From: CAVTPU01 sp963736695
GTDB taxonomy: Bacteria; Actinomycetota; Actinomycetes; Mycobacteriales; Micromonosporaceae
Assembly (NCBI GenBank): GCA_963736695.1
Contig: CAVTPU010000001.1
Location: forward strand, 868,001-932,000
Direction of reading: 5' to 3'
DNA: 64,000 nucleotides
This document shows positions 47,199 to 57,003 of the stretch, piece by piece; the stretch's first letter is position 1, and each line of letters starts with the position of its first letter. Both the position numbers and the translations under genes were made by a program. The notes under the pieces are model-generated. The model was given only the letters and a program-made list of their open reading frames with translations, made no database searches and was not told the origin of the DNA.

Positions 47199-49322
47199 CT
47201 ACACCACGCGCGCCGGCACCCCGATTCTGGTCAGCGCCTGGGCCAACTGCGGGGCCATGCTTCGGGCATAGGTCGCGGTGACGTGTGAGCCCCGCCGATA
47301 GACGAGGACGTCGCCGACGACGGGAGGACACGCCCCCCGCCCCGGACAGATCGTGTCAAAAAGATCGATCAACGCTACCGACGGCATCGCGGCCACGGCC
47401 GTCGCCTGGACGCGAAATGCCCGGTCCTCCTGATGCCTCGACCGGTCGAACACACAGGCATCCAGACGCGTACGGTTCTTGTCCGCGCACTGCATCACGT
47501 TGAGTGGAGGACTCGGGTTGTTGGCGATCACGACGATCTTCGCCACGATCTCGGTGAGCGCGGTCCACGACGCACGCATCCCCTCGACCATGGCTTCGGT
47601 CGTCGCCTGGCCGGAGGCGTCGAGGGCACGCGCAGCCCCCTGTGACGTGATGACATAGTCGGGCCGTTCGTCAACCAACCGGGCGAGAAGCGTCTTGTTC
47701 CATTGCACACAGTCGACATAGGGCTGACCTGGATCGTCGCTCTTGATCGCGGCCGCGGAGGAGAAGGCGCACGCGCCCTTGAACGCGACCACCAGTCGCC
47801 AGTCGTTGCGGGGGGCGAGCGCCTGAAACGCGGGCAGCCACTGGTCCATTTTGGAGTCTCCGACCAATGCGATCGTCGTCGCACCGTCGGGCACTCCGTA
47901 TTCGCACCACAGCAGTTCCGCCGAGACCATCTGTTGAAAACATCCGTCGGCGGTGGTGTCCGGCACATCCGCGCCCGCCCGCACGGGATCCGGAGTGATG
48001 AAGTCGACGCCGTCCAACACGACATCGGCCGTGGCCGCCCCGGGATAGAGCAACACCGCCGCGCCCGGAGCTGTTCGGCCGATCCCTCCCGATCCGACCG
48101 CCGATGCGCTGAGCAGCACGATCGCGAGCCCGGCACAGACGCCGGCCAGGGTGAAGTTGCCGCCGAGGCTCAGCGCGAGACGAGGCGAGGCCGATATGGC
48201 GCGAGAGAAACGCAGCGGGTTCTCGACCAGCCGGTAGGTGAGCCACGCGGGGACCACCGAGGCGGCCGCCACCGCCAGCCCTTGGACCACCGACAGATCA
48301 CCCCGCCACGCGGCCGCCACCACGAGCATCGGCCAGTGCCACAGATACAACGAATAGGACAGATCGCCGACCCACTGGAAGGGACGCAGACCCAGGATCC
48401 GCACCGGCCCGGCTCGGCCGGCCGCCGGGCCGGCCGCGATCACCAGGGCCGCGCCCAGAGTGGGCAACGCGGCGGCATATCCGGGCCATGCGGTGTGTTC
48501 GGTGACGAGCAGCGCCGCGGCGACGGTCGCGGCGAGCCCGGTCCAGGCCAGTCCGATCGCCACCGACCGGGGCATCCGCACGGTGCGCGCGGCGAGCAAC
48601 GCGACGCCGGCGCCGATCGACAGCTCCCACATTCGGGTGGTGGAGATGAAGAACGCGCGGTCCGGGGAGGCCACGGTCGCGACGACCGACCAGACGAACG
48701 ACGGAACCGCCACGGCGACGAGGCCGAGCCACAACAATGGTCGAACGTTGGTCCGTCTGACGAGTCTCGCGACGACGAGCATGGTGACGATGAGCAGCGG
48801 CCAGACGGCATAGAACTGTTCCTCGACCGCGAGCGACCAGAAGTGTTGCACGGGCGATGGTTCGGAGCCGCCCGCCAGATAGTCGACCGCCCGGTCGGCG
48901 AAGCGCCAGTTGACCACATAGGTCGCGGCTGCCGCGATATCCCCGCCGATCTCCTGCCACCGAAGTCTCGGCAGCAACAGCCAGACAGCGGCCGCCGTGG
49001 CGAACAACACCACGGTCGCGGCCGGCAGGATCCGTTTGGCACGGCGCGCATAGAACGCTAGGAGGCCGACTCGACCGGTCCGCTCGATCTCGGCGACGAT
49101 CTGGCCGGTGATGAGAAATCCGGAGATGACGAAGAAGACGTCGACTCCCACGAAACCGCCGGAGACCGCCGGCACACCAGCGTGAAAGAGGATCACCAGG
49201 CCGACGGCGACGGCCCGCAGACCGGCGACGTCGGACCGGAACTTGTCCGCCACGGCAGGCGCGGCCCGCTGCTCCGGCGCGGGTTTCTCGTCGGCCCCGA
49301 CCGTCGCCGTTGGAAGCGTCAC
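47199..49322 (-). CDS. OafA-like O-acyltransferase with C-terminal SGNH domain
   Basis: This 707-residue membrane protein has an acyltransferase-3 part (about 30-385, ten or so segments; RAVAVGLVILFHAGVPAVSGGFVGVDVFFVISGFL, FWSLAVEEQFY) and an exported SGNH domain (about 480-707; VGDSKMDQWLPAF with the nucleophile Ser). Such enzymes move acetyl or other acyl groups across the membrane to surface glycans. The late block reads RRGSHVTATYA; relatives have an Asp-x-x-His here, and the His is kept but the Asp is not. GTG 49322 has GAGGG seven bases upstream. It is the last gene of a leftward operon with the nucleotide-sugar dehydrogenase. Confidence 0.9.
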   Translation of the reverse strand: MTLPTATVGADEKPAPEQRAAPAVADKFRSDVAGLRAVAVGLVILFHAGVPAVSGGFVGVDVFFVISGFLITGQIVAEIERTGRVGLLAFYARRAKRILPAATVVLFATAAAVWLLLPRLRWQEIGGDIAAAATYVVNWRFADRAVDYLAGGSEPSPVQHFWSLAVEEQFYAVWPLLIVTMLVVARLVRRTNVRPLLWLGLVAVAVPSFVWSVVATVASPDRAFFISTTRMWELSIGAGVALLAARTVRMPRSVAIGLAWTGLAATVAAALLVTEHTAWPGYAAALPTLGAALVIAAGPAAGRAGPVRILGLRPFQWVGDLSYSLYLWHWPMLVVAAAWRGDLSVVQGLAVAAASVVPAWLTYRLVENPLRFSRAISASPRLALSLGGNFTLAGVCAGLAIVLLSASAVGSGGIGRTAPGAAVLLYPGAATADVVLDGVDFITPDPVRAGADVPDTTADGCFQQMVSAELLWCEYGVPDGATTIALVGDSKMDQWLPAFQALAPRNDWRLVVAFKGACAFSSAAAIKSDDPGQPYVDCVQWNKTLLARLVDERPDYVITSQGAARALDASGQATTEAMVEGMRASWTALTEIVAKIVVIANNPSPPLNVMQCADKNRTRLDACVFDRSRHQEDRAFRVQATAVAAMPSVALIDLFDTICPGRGACPPVVGDVLVYRRGSHVTATYARSMAPQLAQALTRIGVPARVV

Positions 49323-49366
49323 CGGTGATCCCTCACTTCCTGCCGGGTGGTGATCGTCGGCCGATG

Positions 49367-50650
49367 TCAGCCGCCGATCACGACCCGTCGAACACCTGGC
49401 CAACGCGCCGGGTCGGTGACCCGGCGACCGTCGACGAGCACCGTGACACCGGGCAGGTCGGCAGCGCCGAGCGTGCGATATTCGATGTGGTCGGCCTGCA
49501 CCACGGCCGCGACGACAGGCTCGCCCGCGTGCGGTGTCAGCCCGAGCGCGGTGAGTTCGGCGTCGCTATACATCGGGTCGCTGACGAAGACCAGCGCGCC
49601 GCGCGCCCGCAGCGCTTCGACCGTCGGGAAGACTCCGGAGAACGCGGTCTCCTTGACGCCACCGCGATAGGCGGCGCCGAGCACCAGGACAGGCGCCTCG
49701 GCGAGGTCACCATAGGCGGCAGCGAGCAGCTCCACGGCGTACCCAGGCATGTCGGTGTTGGCCTCCCGGGCCGAACGCACGACGGTCGCGGTCGGGTCGT
49801 TCCACAGATACATCCGGGGATAGACCGGGATGCAGTGTCCACCGACGGCGATGCCGGGCTGGTGGATGTGGCTGAAGGGCTGGGTGTTGCACGCGTCGAT
49901 GACCTTCGTCACGTCAACGCCGACGGTGTCGGCGAAGCGCGCGAACTGGTTCGCCAGACCGATGTTGACGTCGCGATAGGTGGTTTCGGCGAGCTTGGCG
50001 AGCTCGGCCGCCTCGGCGGAACCGAGATCCCACACCCCGTTGGGTTTGCTGAGATCGTCGCGCGGGTCGAAGTCGAGCACCGCCTCATAGAACGCGACGC
50101 CCCGCTGCGCGGACGCCTCATCGACGCCGCCCACGAGTTTGGGATAGCGGCGCAGATCGCTGAAGACCCGGCCGGTGAGCACTCGCTCCGGGCTGAACAC
50201 GAGGTGGAAGTCGCGTCCCGCGACGAGCCCGGAGCCCTCTTCCAGCATCGGCGCCCACCGGGTGCGGGTGGTGCCGACCGGGAGCGTGGTCTCATAGCTG
50301 ACGAGGGTGCCGGGGCGCAGGCCCGCGGCGATGGCCCGGGTCGCGTCGTCCATCCACCCGAAGTCGGGCACACCATCACCATCGACGAAAACCGGCACGA
50401 CGATGACGACCGCCTCCGACTCGGCGACGGCCGCGGCGGTGTCGGTGGTCGCGGTGAGCAGACCCGCGTCGACTGCGGTCTTGAGTTTGACGTCGAGGTC
50501 TGCCTCGCCCGGGAAGGGCACCGATCCCTCGTTCACCAGACGCACCACCCGCTCGGAGACGTCGGCGCCGAAGACCCGATGTCCCTTGCTGGCGAACTGT
50601 ACGGCGAGCGGCAAACCGATCTTGCCGAGGGCGACGACGCAAATCTTCAT
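49367..50650 (-). CDS. UDP-N-acetyl sugar 6-dehydrogenase (WbpA/WecC type)
   Basis: This 427-residue enzyme oxidises C6 of a UDP-N-acetylhexosamine to the uronic acid, using two NAD+. It has the N-terminal Rossmann motif ALGKIGLPLA, the central block AKLAETTYRDVNIGLANQFA with the catalytic Lys, and the catalytic Cys in GGHCIPVYPRM. The sequence could act on UDP-GlcNAc (WbpA) or UDP-ManNAc (WecC); both have partner genes here. ATG 50650 has AGGAGG upstream and gives the family N-terminus. It is co-transcribed with the GT2 upstream and the acyltransferase downstream. Confidence 0.92.
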   Translation of the reverse strand: MKICVVALGKIGLPLAVQFASKGHRVFGADVSERVVRLVNEGSVPFPGEADLDVKLKTAVDAGLLTATTDTAAAVAESEAVVIVVPVFVDGDGVPDFGWMDDATRAIAAGLRPGTLVSYETTLPVGTTRTRWAPMLEEGSGLVAGRDFHLVFSPERVLTGRVFSDLRRYPKLVGGVDEASAQRGVAFYEAVLDFDPRDDLSKPNGVWDLGSAEAAELAKLAETTYRDVNIGLANQFARFADTVGVDVTKVIDACNTQPFSHIHQPGIAVGGHCIPVYPRMYLWNDPTATVVRSAREANTDMPGYAVELLAAAYGDLAEAPVLVLGAAYRGGVKETAFSGVFPTVEALRARGALVFVSDPMYSDAELTALGLTPHAGEPVVAAVVQADHIEYRTLGAADLPGVTVLVDGRRVTDPARWPGVRRVVIGG

Positions 50651-50655
50651 GGCGA

Positions 50656-52275
50656 CTACTTTCCTCCTTGTGCCCAGGTGCGTCGCAGGCGGGCGAGCAC
50701 TCGACGCAGCGTAACCGGGGTGACCGCGATCAGCAGATGGCCGGAGTGGTCCCTGGTGATGGTGACCGCGTAGGCCCGCCGACCGAATCGACTGATCAAC
50801 GGCGACGGTTTGGGTAGTTGGGGCGCGCGCATCGGCGCGGTCCCGGTGCCGCCGTCGACCTCCACCAGGGTACGCAGATTGAGTCGCCCGCCTAACGGTG
50901 CGGTCTGCGCGATGAGGTCGTTGATCCGAAAGCTCGCCCGAACCAGCGTGGATCCGCCGCCCGGTTCGGGAACGGCGGCGGTCTCCGCGACGAGGCCGCC
51001 GGCGCTGACCCGCACCAACCGGGCGTCGGCCGCGAGGTCGGGATCGGGGCTGCGCGCGGTGATGGACAGGACCCGTTCCCCGGCCTCGTGACGCAGCCGT
51101 ACGCCGATGGCGTCGACTTTGGCCGCCCAGCCCGCCGCGACGTCGGTGACGTCGAACCACCGGTCGGCCAACCCAGCCCGGTCGTCACGAAATCCGGGGT
51201 ATGCCGCGAATCGACGCCCGTCCTCGATGACGGTGGGCGGCACGCCGTGTCGCGCGTCACGGCGGATCATGGCGGTCAAGTGGTCGAGCTCACCGTGTTG
51301 GGCGATCGTCAGCCGCAGTCGAGTCTCCACGGGCAGACGGGCGACGATGGCGTCGGTGAGATATTCGTCGGCGAGCGCGGCGATGCCGGCGTGCACCTGC
51401 AGCTGGGTCGACCGGTCGAGGGTGAGGAAATCGTCCTCGAGCAGCTTCGACAGTTCCCAGCTGAAGTGGCGCACGTGGATCGCGTCGCGGCGGGGCCCGG
51501 GTTCGATCAGTTCGGCGACGGCGGCCATGAGCGCCGCGGTCGAGGCGAGTCGTTCGGTGTGCCGGCTGTGATAGGTGATGTTGCGGGAGTTGAGTCGCCT
51601 GACGGCGTAGTAGTAGTTGTAGTCGGCGAGGACGGAGATCCGCTTCGCCCGCAGGCAGGCCTCGAGGGTGAAGGGCTGATCGCTGCAGACCGGCATGTGT
51701 TCGGGAAAGCGCAGCTTGTGTCGTTCGATCAGCTCACGCCGGAAGAGTTTGGTGTTGGACAGCGAATAGGGCAGCGCCGAGTCGAAGAGATCGACGTCGG
51801 TCTGGTCGCTGGCGAAGATCTCCTGGTGGACATAGCGGCTGTTGACGCCGACCATGCGGCCCAGGATCACGTCGGAGCCGTCGGCGTCGGCCGCTTTCAC
51901 CAGCCGCTCCAGCGCCTCGCGCCCCAGATAGTCGTCGGCGCCGACGAAGAAGACGTAACGTCCGGTCGCGTGTTCGAGGCCTCGGTTGCTGGGCGCGGCG
52001 GGGCCTCCCGAGTTGGCCTGGTGAAGCACGGTCATCGTCTGGGGATAGCGCCGGGCGAACCGTTCGAGTTCTCGGCCGGTGTTGTCGGTGGATCCGTCGT
52101 CGATCGCGACGATCTGCATCCGGTCCCGGCCGATGCTCTGATCCACCAAGGAATTGAGGCAGGTGGTCAGATAGGGCATGGTGTTGTACGCCGCTACCAC
52201 CACGCTGACGTCAGGCGCACTCACGCGGTGCGATTCTACGGCACTCCCGGTGCGGCGACCAAAGTCGGTGATCAC
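50656..52275 (-). CDS. Glycosyltransferase family 2 protein with long C-terminal domain
   Basis: This 539-residue GT2 enzyme has a GT-A domain at about 20-260: VSVVVAAYNTMPYLTTCLNSL, IVAIDDGSTDNTG, and VGADDYLG. The C-terminal 250 residues form a beta-rich domain seen in CDP-glycerol or teichoic-acid-type GT2 relatives; the function is unknown. GTG 52275 forms a GTGA overlap with the stop of GT4 paralogue C; GTG 52224 (before SAPDVSVVV) is an alternative. It is six bases upstream of the UDP-sugar dehydrogenase, so they share an operon. Confidence 0.87.
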   Translation of the reverse strand: MITDFGRRTGSAVESHRVSAPDVSVVVAAYNTMPYLTTCLNSLVDQSIGRDRMQIVAIDDGSTDNTGRELERFARRYPQTMTVLHQANSGGPAAPSNRGLEHATGRYVFFVGADDYLGREALERLVKAADADGSDVILGRMVGVNSRYVHQEIFASDQTDVDLFDSALPYSLSNTKLFRRELIERHKLRFPEHMPVCSDQPFTLEACLRAKRISVLADYNYYYAVRRLNSRNITYHSRHTERLASTAALMAAVAELIEPGPRRDAIHVRHFSWELSKLLEDDFLTLDRSTQLQVHAGIAALADEYLTDAIVARLPVETRLRLTIAQHGELDHLTAMIRRDARHGVPPTVIEDGRRFAAYPGFRDDRAGLADRWFDVTDVAAGWAAKVDAIGVRLRHEAGERVLSITARSPDPDLAADARLVRVSAGGLVAETAAVPEPGGGSTLVRASFRINDLIAQTAPLGGRLNLRTLVEVDGGTGTAPMRAPQLPKPSPLISRFGRRAYAVTITRDHSGHLLIAVTPVTLRRVLARLRRTWAQGGK

Positions 52276-53882
52276 GCTCCCGCCACCGGCATCGGACGCT
52301 CCGCCGCTGTGGCCACCGACCGATAGACCTCGTCGAGCACCCGGGCCTGGGCCTCCCAGGTCCAGTTCTCCAGCAGACCCGGTGTGTCATAGGCCGCCTG
52401 ATAGGCGCCGGGGTCGGCGAGGACCTTCCGGGCGACCCGCACGAAGTCCGCCACGTCCCGCGCCCGGAACACCTCACCCTGCCCCGTCGAGCGCACCGTC
52501 TCCGCCATCGTCTTCACATCGCTGACGACGATCGGCAACCGCGCGTGCGAATATTCGAAGAACTTCGTGATGAGGGCGATCTCGTGGTTGGGCCAGTGAT
52601 GAATCGGGATCACTCCCGCGTCGGCCGAGGAGAGAAACTCCACCACTCGGTCGTGCGACACATAGCCGAGCACGTGCAGTCGGTCGGCGACGCCGAGCTC
52701 GGCGGCCCGGGCCACCAGACCCCGCGCATAGGCTGAATCCGGACGATTAATGACGAATGCGACGTGTACGCCGTCGAGCTGCGGCAACGCCTCGATCATG
52801 ACGTCGAGTCCGCGTTGGGGCGCGGCGGCGCCGCTGTAGACCAACAGCGGGACCTCGGGCGGGAGGCCACAACGCGTGCGCAGGCCCACGAACGGCGCAT
52901 CGAGTGCCGACGAGTCGGGAACGTCAGGAACGTCGGGTCCGGCGTGGCGCGACGGGGCGTTGAGCACCACCGCGGGCAGCCTCGTGAGCGCGTGCCGGTC
53001 ACGCAGCATCTGCGCCAGCGTCGGCGAGACGGTGACCACGGCGTCGGCGAAGGGCGCGTATTCACGCTCGTGGGCACAGTGCGCCGGCAGCCACCTGGCG
53101 TGGTCCCGCCACGGTTTGAGTCCCGGCAGGAACTCGTGCGCGTCCCAGACCAACGGCACGTGACGCCCCGCCGCGCGAGCCCGGATCACGGCCCGCGCGC
53201 CGACACCGAGCATTCGAAAGTCGTTGGCGTGGATGATGTCCGGCTTCAGCTCGTCGATGACCGGGCCATAGGCGAGCTCGTAGTCCCACAGTCCGGGCTC
53301 GAGCCGACGCCACGCGCCGTCGCCCTGCACGAGCTGCCAGAACAGGGTGTAGGCCCGATCCCAGGGATTGCGGAAACGCCGCTTCCAGCGGGCCCGGTTG
53401 AGCATCTTCGACCGCAACCACACCCAACGACTGAGCCCCGCCGCGGCGTACGTCTGGGTCTGGAGAACGGTCCGCGCCAACCGCAACCGCCCCCCGCGGC
53501 GCCGACCGGCGGCGGCCTCGAGGGACAACAACGCCCGTTTCGTCGAGAGGTCGGCCTGCCAGGCCCGCACCCACTGGGTGCGGTGAGCGTCGATGCCGGT
53601 GGGCGGATACGCCAGCGGCCAGCGAATCCACGCCCGGCGGAACTCGTGGCGTCGGCGGGCGAGCGGATCGGGCATGGCCAGCAGCCGCACCCGAGCCTCG
53701 CCCAACGTCCACGTGCGGGGAACCTGGTTGGGCGACCGGCCGAGCAGGATCACGTCCCAGCCGAGTGTCGCGGCCGACCAGGCGGCCTTCTGCACCCGGG
53801 AGTCGCCCTCGACCGCGTTGTCGACCAGCATGACCACACGCCCACGCGTGCCCGCCGGGCCGGCCACGGATTCCTGGTTCAT
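52272..53882 (-). CDS. Long GT4-type glycosyltransferase, paralogue C
   Basis: This 536-residue enzyme is the third copy of the long GT4 group: VMLVDNAVEGDSRVQKAAWSAATLGWD, a basic insertion over about 90-210, PDIIHANDFRMLGVG, IHHWPNHEIALITKFFEYSHARLP, and a C-terminal WTWEAQARVLDEVYRSV shared by all three. ATG 53882 starts the region. It is the first gene of the leftward operon GT4-GT2-dehydrogenase-acyltransferase and is divergent from the 2-epimerase gene. Confidence 0.88.
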   Translation of the reverse strand: MNQESVAGPAGTRGRVVMLVDNAVEGDSRVQKAAWSAATLGWDVILLGRSPNQVPRTWTLGEARVRLLAMPDPLARRRHEFRRAWIRWPLAYPPTGIDAHRTQWVRAWQADLSTKRALLSLEAAAGRRRGGRLRLARTVLQTQTYAAAGLSRWVWLRSKMLNRARWKRRFRNPWDRAYTLFWQLVQGDGAWRRLEPGLWDYELAYGPVIDELKPDIIHANDFRMLGVGARAVIRARAAGRHVPLVWDAHEFLPGLKPWRDHARWLPAHCAHEREYAPFADAVVTVSPTLAQMLRDRHALTRLPAVVLNAPSRHAGPDVPDVPDSSALDAPFVGLRTRCGLPPEVPLLVYSGAAAPQRGLDVMIEALPQLDGVHVAFVINRPDSAYARGLVARAAELGVADRLHVLGYVSHDRVVEFLSSADAGVIPIHHWPNHEIALITKFFEYSHARLPIVVSDVKTMAETVRSTGQGEVFRARDVADFVRVARKVLADPGAYQAAYDTPGLLENWTWEAQARVLDEVYRSVATAAERPMPVAGA

Positions 53883-54097
53883 CGTGAGACTCGCCCCTCT
53901 TTCAACCGGCGGTGGCGACGCCGGCGATTCTACTCACCGCCCGGCCGACGATGACGCATCGGCGAGGTGCGGCTGGGCCGGCCGGAGCGACGTCGTAAAG
54001 TCTGTGCTCTGGTGACGGTCGCGCACGCGCCGCACCGTTCGCCACCGTGTTCGCACCGTGTTTCGCCACCGTCGCGCGACAAGCCGGAAGGGGCCTC

Positions 54098-55186
54098 GTG
54101 AAGGTCGTCAGCATCGTCGGGGCACGCCCCCAGCTGGTCAAGCTCGCCCCGATCGCGGCCGCGTTCGCCGGCACCGGCCACCGCCACGTGATCGTGCACA
54201 CCGGCCAGCACTATGACGCGAACCTCTCCGACGTCTTCTTCACCGGGCTGGGCATCCCCGACCCCGACATTCACCTCGGCGTCGGCTCCGGCAGCCACGG
54301 CGAGCAGACCGGACGCATCCTCGCCGCCCTCGATCCGGTGCTCGCCAGCGAGCGGCCCGACTGGGTGCTCGTCTACGGCGACACCAACTCCACCGTCGCG
54401 GGGGCGCTGAGCGCGGTGAAGCAGCACATCCGGGTCGCGCATCTCGAGGCCGGGTTGCGCTCGTTCAACCGCCGGATGCCCGAGGAACACAACCGGGTTC
54501 TCACCGACCACGCCGCCGACCTGCTGCTCGCCCCGACACAGGAGGCGACCCGGCACCTGGCCCGCGAGGGGCTCGCCGACCGGTGCGTGCTCGTCGGCGA
54601 CGTCATGGTCGACATCTGCCTGGCGATCCGCGACCGGGTGACGGCCGACGGGTCGGCAGCCCCCGCGTTGCCCGACGGGGTCCGAGCCGACCAGCCCTAT
54701 CTGCTCGCCACCCTGCACCGCGCGGAGAACACCGACGACCCGCGACGGTTGTCGGCGCTGGTCGGCGCCTTGGCGCAACTGCCGATTCCGGTCGCGTTGC
54801 TGGCCCACCCCCGGTTGGTGGCCCGCGCCGACGAACACGGCATCAAGCTGCGGCAGGGGTCGCTGCACCCGGGTGATCCGCTGCCCTACGCCGGCATGGT
54901 CGCCGCGGTGCTCGGCTCGACTGGGGTCGTCACCGACTCCGGTGGGCTGCAGAAGGAGGCATATCTGCTCGGGCGTGCATGCACCACGCTGCGCACCGAG
55001 ACCGAATGGCCGGAGACCCTGGTCGACGGCTGGAACCATCTAGTGCCGGAGCCGGAACGGCTCACCGCGCCGGAGTGGGCCGCGCTGGCGACTCGTCCCG
55101 CACCGACGAGCGACCGCGGTCAGCCCTATGGCGACGGTCAGGCAGCCCGACGGGTTCTCGACGCGCTCGCCGGTCACCCGGGCTGA
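54098..55186 (+). CDS. wecB: UDP-N-acetylglucosamine 2-epimerase, non-hydrolysing (WecB/WbpI type)
   Basis: This 362-residue cytoplasmic enzyme epimerises C2 of UDP-GlcNAc or its 2,3-diacetamido-uronic derivative. Motifs are VGARPQLVK, HTGQHYD, VYGDTNSTVAG, HLEAGLRSFNRRMPEEHNR and VTDSGGLQKEA. GTG 54098 has GGAAGGGG upstream, and the family begins at KVVSIVGARPQ. In the diacetamido-mannuronate pathway this is the last step (WbpI); alone it makes UDP-ManNAc (WecB). Sequence alone does not separate the two. It converges with the dimethylformamidase-like gene ten bases away. Confidence 0.93.
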   Translation: MKVVSIVGARPQLVKLAPIAAAFAGTGHRHVIVHTGQHYDANLSDVFFTGLGIPDPDIHLGVGSGSHGEQTGRILAALDPVLASERPDWVLVYGDTNSTVAGALSAVKQHIRVAHLEAGLRSFNRRMPEEHNRVLTDHAADLLLAPTQEATRHLAREGLADRCVLVGDVMVDICLAIRDRVTADGSAAPALPDGVRADQPYLLATLHRAENTDDPRRLSALVGALAQLPIPVALLAHPRLVARADEHGIKLRQGSLHPGDPLPYAGMVAAVLGSTGVVTDSGGLQKEAYLLGRACTTLRTETEWPETLVDGWNHLVPEPERLTAPEWAALATRPAPTSDRGQPYGDGQAARRVLDALAGHPG

Positions 55187-55196
55187 GCCGCACCGT

Positions 55197-56735
55197 TCAG
55201 CCGAAGCGGCGCCCCGTGATCCGGTTGAGCAGGTTCGCCGTCGCCGTCCGAATGCGGTCGTCGCGGTGTCCGGGTCGACCCAACGCCATCGTCCAGGCCA
55301 GCGTCCCCGAAGCGAAGACCGTCGCACCCTGCGGGGTCTCATAGAGGCTGGTGTTCTGCACCGCGGAGCCACCATAGATCGATGTGTACGGCGAAGCCGA
55401 AAGCAGCACCTGCCTGCCCCCGGTGGGGGCGGGATATCGGGTGTCGACGCCGTCGGCCTCGCCCCCGACGACGCCGGGGATGGTGTCGCCGTCGCGCACC
55501 GAGCATCCGGCCCAGAACCAGTGGTCCGCGGCACGCACGATCAGTGGCGCCGCACCGTCGATGATCCCGTTGTATTGCACGCCGAGAAGGCGCTGCTCGG
55601 CGTCGAGACCGCCGTCACGCAGATCGCGCCATCTGACGGTCGGCCCGGACGTGCGTTCCTCCGGATCGTCGCGGGTGCGATAGCAGACCATGATCCGGTC
55701 GGCTCGGTTGTCGGCCGACGGCTCATAGCGGATGCGCCAATACATGCTGTTGGCGCCCAGAAAGGCGAGGCTGGTGCCGACGTCGATGGCGCGTTGCGCG
55801 ACCAAACGCATCGACTGCGACCAGTATTCGTCATGCCCGCAAAAGATCAACCCATCGAACCGGGAGGGGTCGATGCGGCCGGTGTGCAGGTCGAGACTCG
55901 TGGCATAGGTGACGTCGAAACCGGCCTGCTCCACCCACATGACGAAGTCGTGGTCGTCGTCGAACTGCGACGGCAGACCGGCTCCCGCGTACGGTCGGTC
56001 GAAGGAGACAGCCACGGCGCGCGACTCGCTCGTGGAGCCGCGGCCCGGCACGACCTCGCCACCCGGCGTGCCGTAGCCCCGATAGAGACTGCGGCCCGTG
56101 CGACCATCCTGCGGCCACACGTTATAGGCCTGATAGGTCGTGAACGGCAGAACCACGCACAACTCGGCGGCCCGCCGGTCGTCACGGACCACGAACGGGG
56201 TGAACGCCCGCCAACCGGCGGTCGAGACGAAGACCGCGACGTAGGCGCCGGAGATCCAGTCCGCGGGCACCCGCAGGCTCCACCCGGCCGGCCAGTCACA
56301 GGCCGCGACCCCCGTCCCCGGATCGGAGTTAGGCGGAGGTTGCCTGACCCCAGCGAGGGTCTCGCTCACCGCGACTCGCCGGGCGCCGACCCCGTCGTAG
56401 TAACCCAACCGATAGATCTCGACGACATAGGGGCCGGGGGGATTGACGGTGACGTGAAAGTCAATCGATTCGCCGACGTTCACGCTCGTGGCCGACGCGT
56501 AGCCGCTGATCTGCATGCTCATGTTGTCGGCGTCGCGGGTGCCGCGACCGCCGGCCCGCCACGGCGCGGTTCCCAGGTGTTTGTTCTCCGTCGGGATCGG
56601 ATTCGTGGTGCGGGGACGGCGGTCCACACCACGCACGTCGCCGTCCGACTGGGCGAACCACCACACCGGCGCCACGGTCGCCGCCGCACCGGCCGCGAGC
56701 AGGCCGAAGATCGACCGACGCGATAAGGGGCGCAT
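55197..56735 (-). CDS. Tat-exported protein with N,N-dimethylformamidase beta-subunit-like domain
   Basis: This 512-residue protein has a twin-arginine signal (SRRSIFGLLAAGAAATVA), so it is exported folded. The domain has GYASATSVNVGESIDFHV (beta-sandwich), YEIYRLGYYDGVGAR-like repeats, and the core FVMWVEQAGFDVTYATSLDL, GLIFCGHDEYWSQSM, and HWFWAGCSV typical of the family named after dimethylformamidase large subunits. Most such proteins have no proven activity. Position in a polysaccharide cluster suggests action on a surface glycan or its precursor, by inference only. The ATG is at 56735. Confidence 0.82.
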   Translation of the reverse strand: MRPLSRRSIFGLLAAGAAATVAPVWWFAQSDGDVRGVDRRPRTTNPIPTENKHLGTAPWRAGGRGTRDADNMSMQISGYASATSVNVGESIDFHVTVNPPGPYVVEIYRLGYYDGVGARRVAVSETLAGVRQPPPNSDPGTGVAACDWPAGWSLRVPADWISGAYVAVFVSTAGWRAFTPFVVRDDRRAAELCVVLPFTTYQAYNVWPQDGRTGRSLYRGYGTPGGEVVPGRGSTSESRAVAVSFDRPYAGAGLPSQFDDDHDFVMWVEQAGFDVTYATSLDLHTGRIDPSRFDGLIFCGHDEYWSQSMRLVAQRAIDVGTSLAFLGANSMYWRIRYEPSADNRADRIMVCYRTRDDPEERTSGPTVRWRDLRDGGLDAEQRLLGVQYNGIIDGAAPLIVRAADHWFWAGCSVRDGDTIPGVVGGEADGVDTRYPAPTGGRQVLLSASPYTSIYGGSAVQNTSLYETPQGATVFASGTLAWTMALGRPGHRDDRIRTATANLLNRITGRRFG

Positions 56736-57003
56736 GGACTCCTACCTGGCTGAGGGGCGGGCGGTGACGTCGGTGAGGCCGTGACGCGTGGGGTGACGTC
56801 GATTACGGCACGAGGCCATCAGATACGCATTCTGGGCGCACAGCATAGTTCACCGCGGGGAACGGGTAAACCGCGGCGAAACCCACGGCCACGCGGGCCG
56901 ACCGCGTCGATTCGCGCCCTCCCCTGGCGCGTGGCATCATATGCGGGCCTGTCGGATTCCGCCCGTTCGTCGCGGCCCGCCCTGACTAGGAGACAGCACC
57001 GCA

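Noticed and set aside
51088..52326. Rightward 412-codon frame opposite the GT2 gene
   Set aside because: It is a Gly/Val/Asp-rich shadow frame; the opposite strand has clear GT2 motifs.
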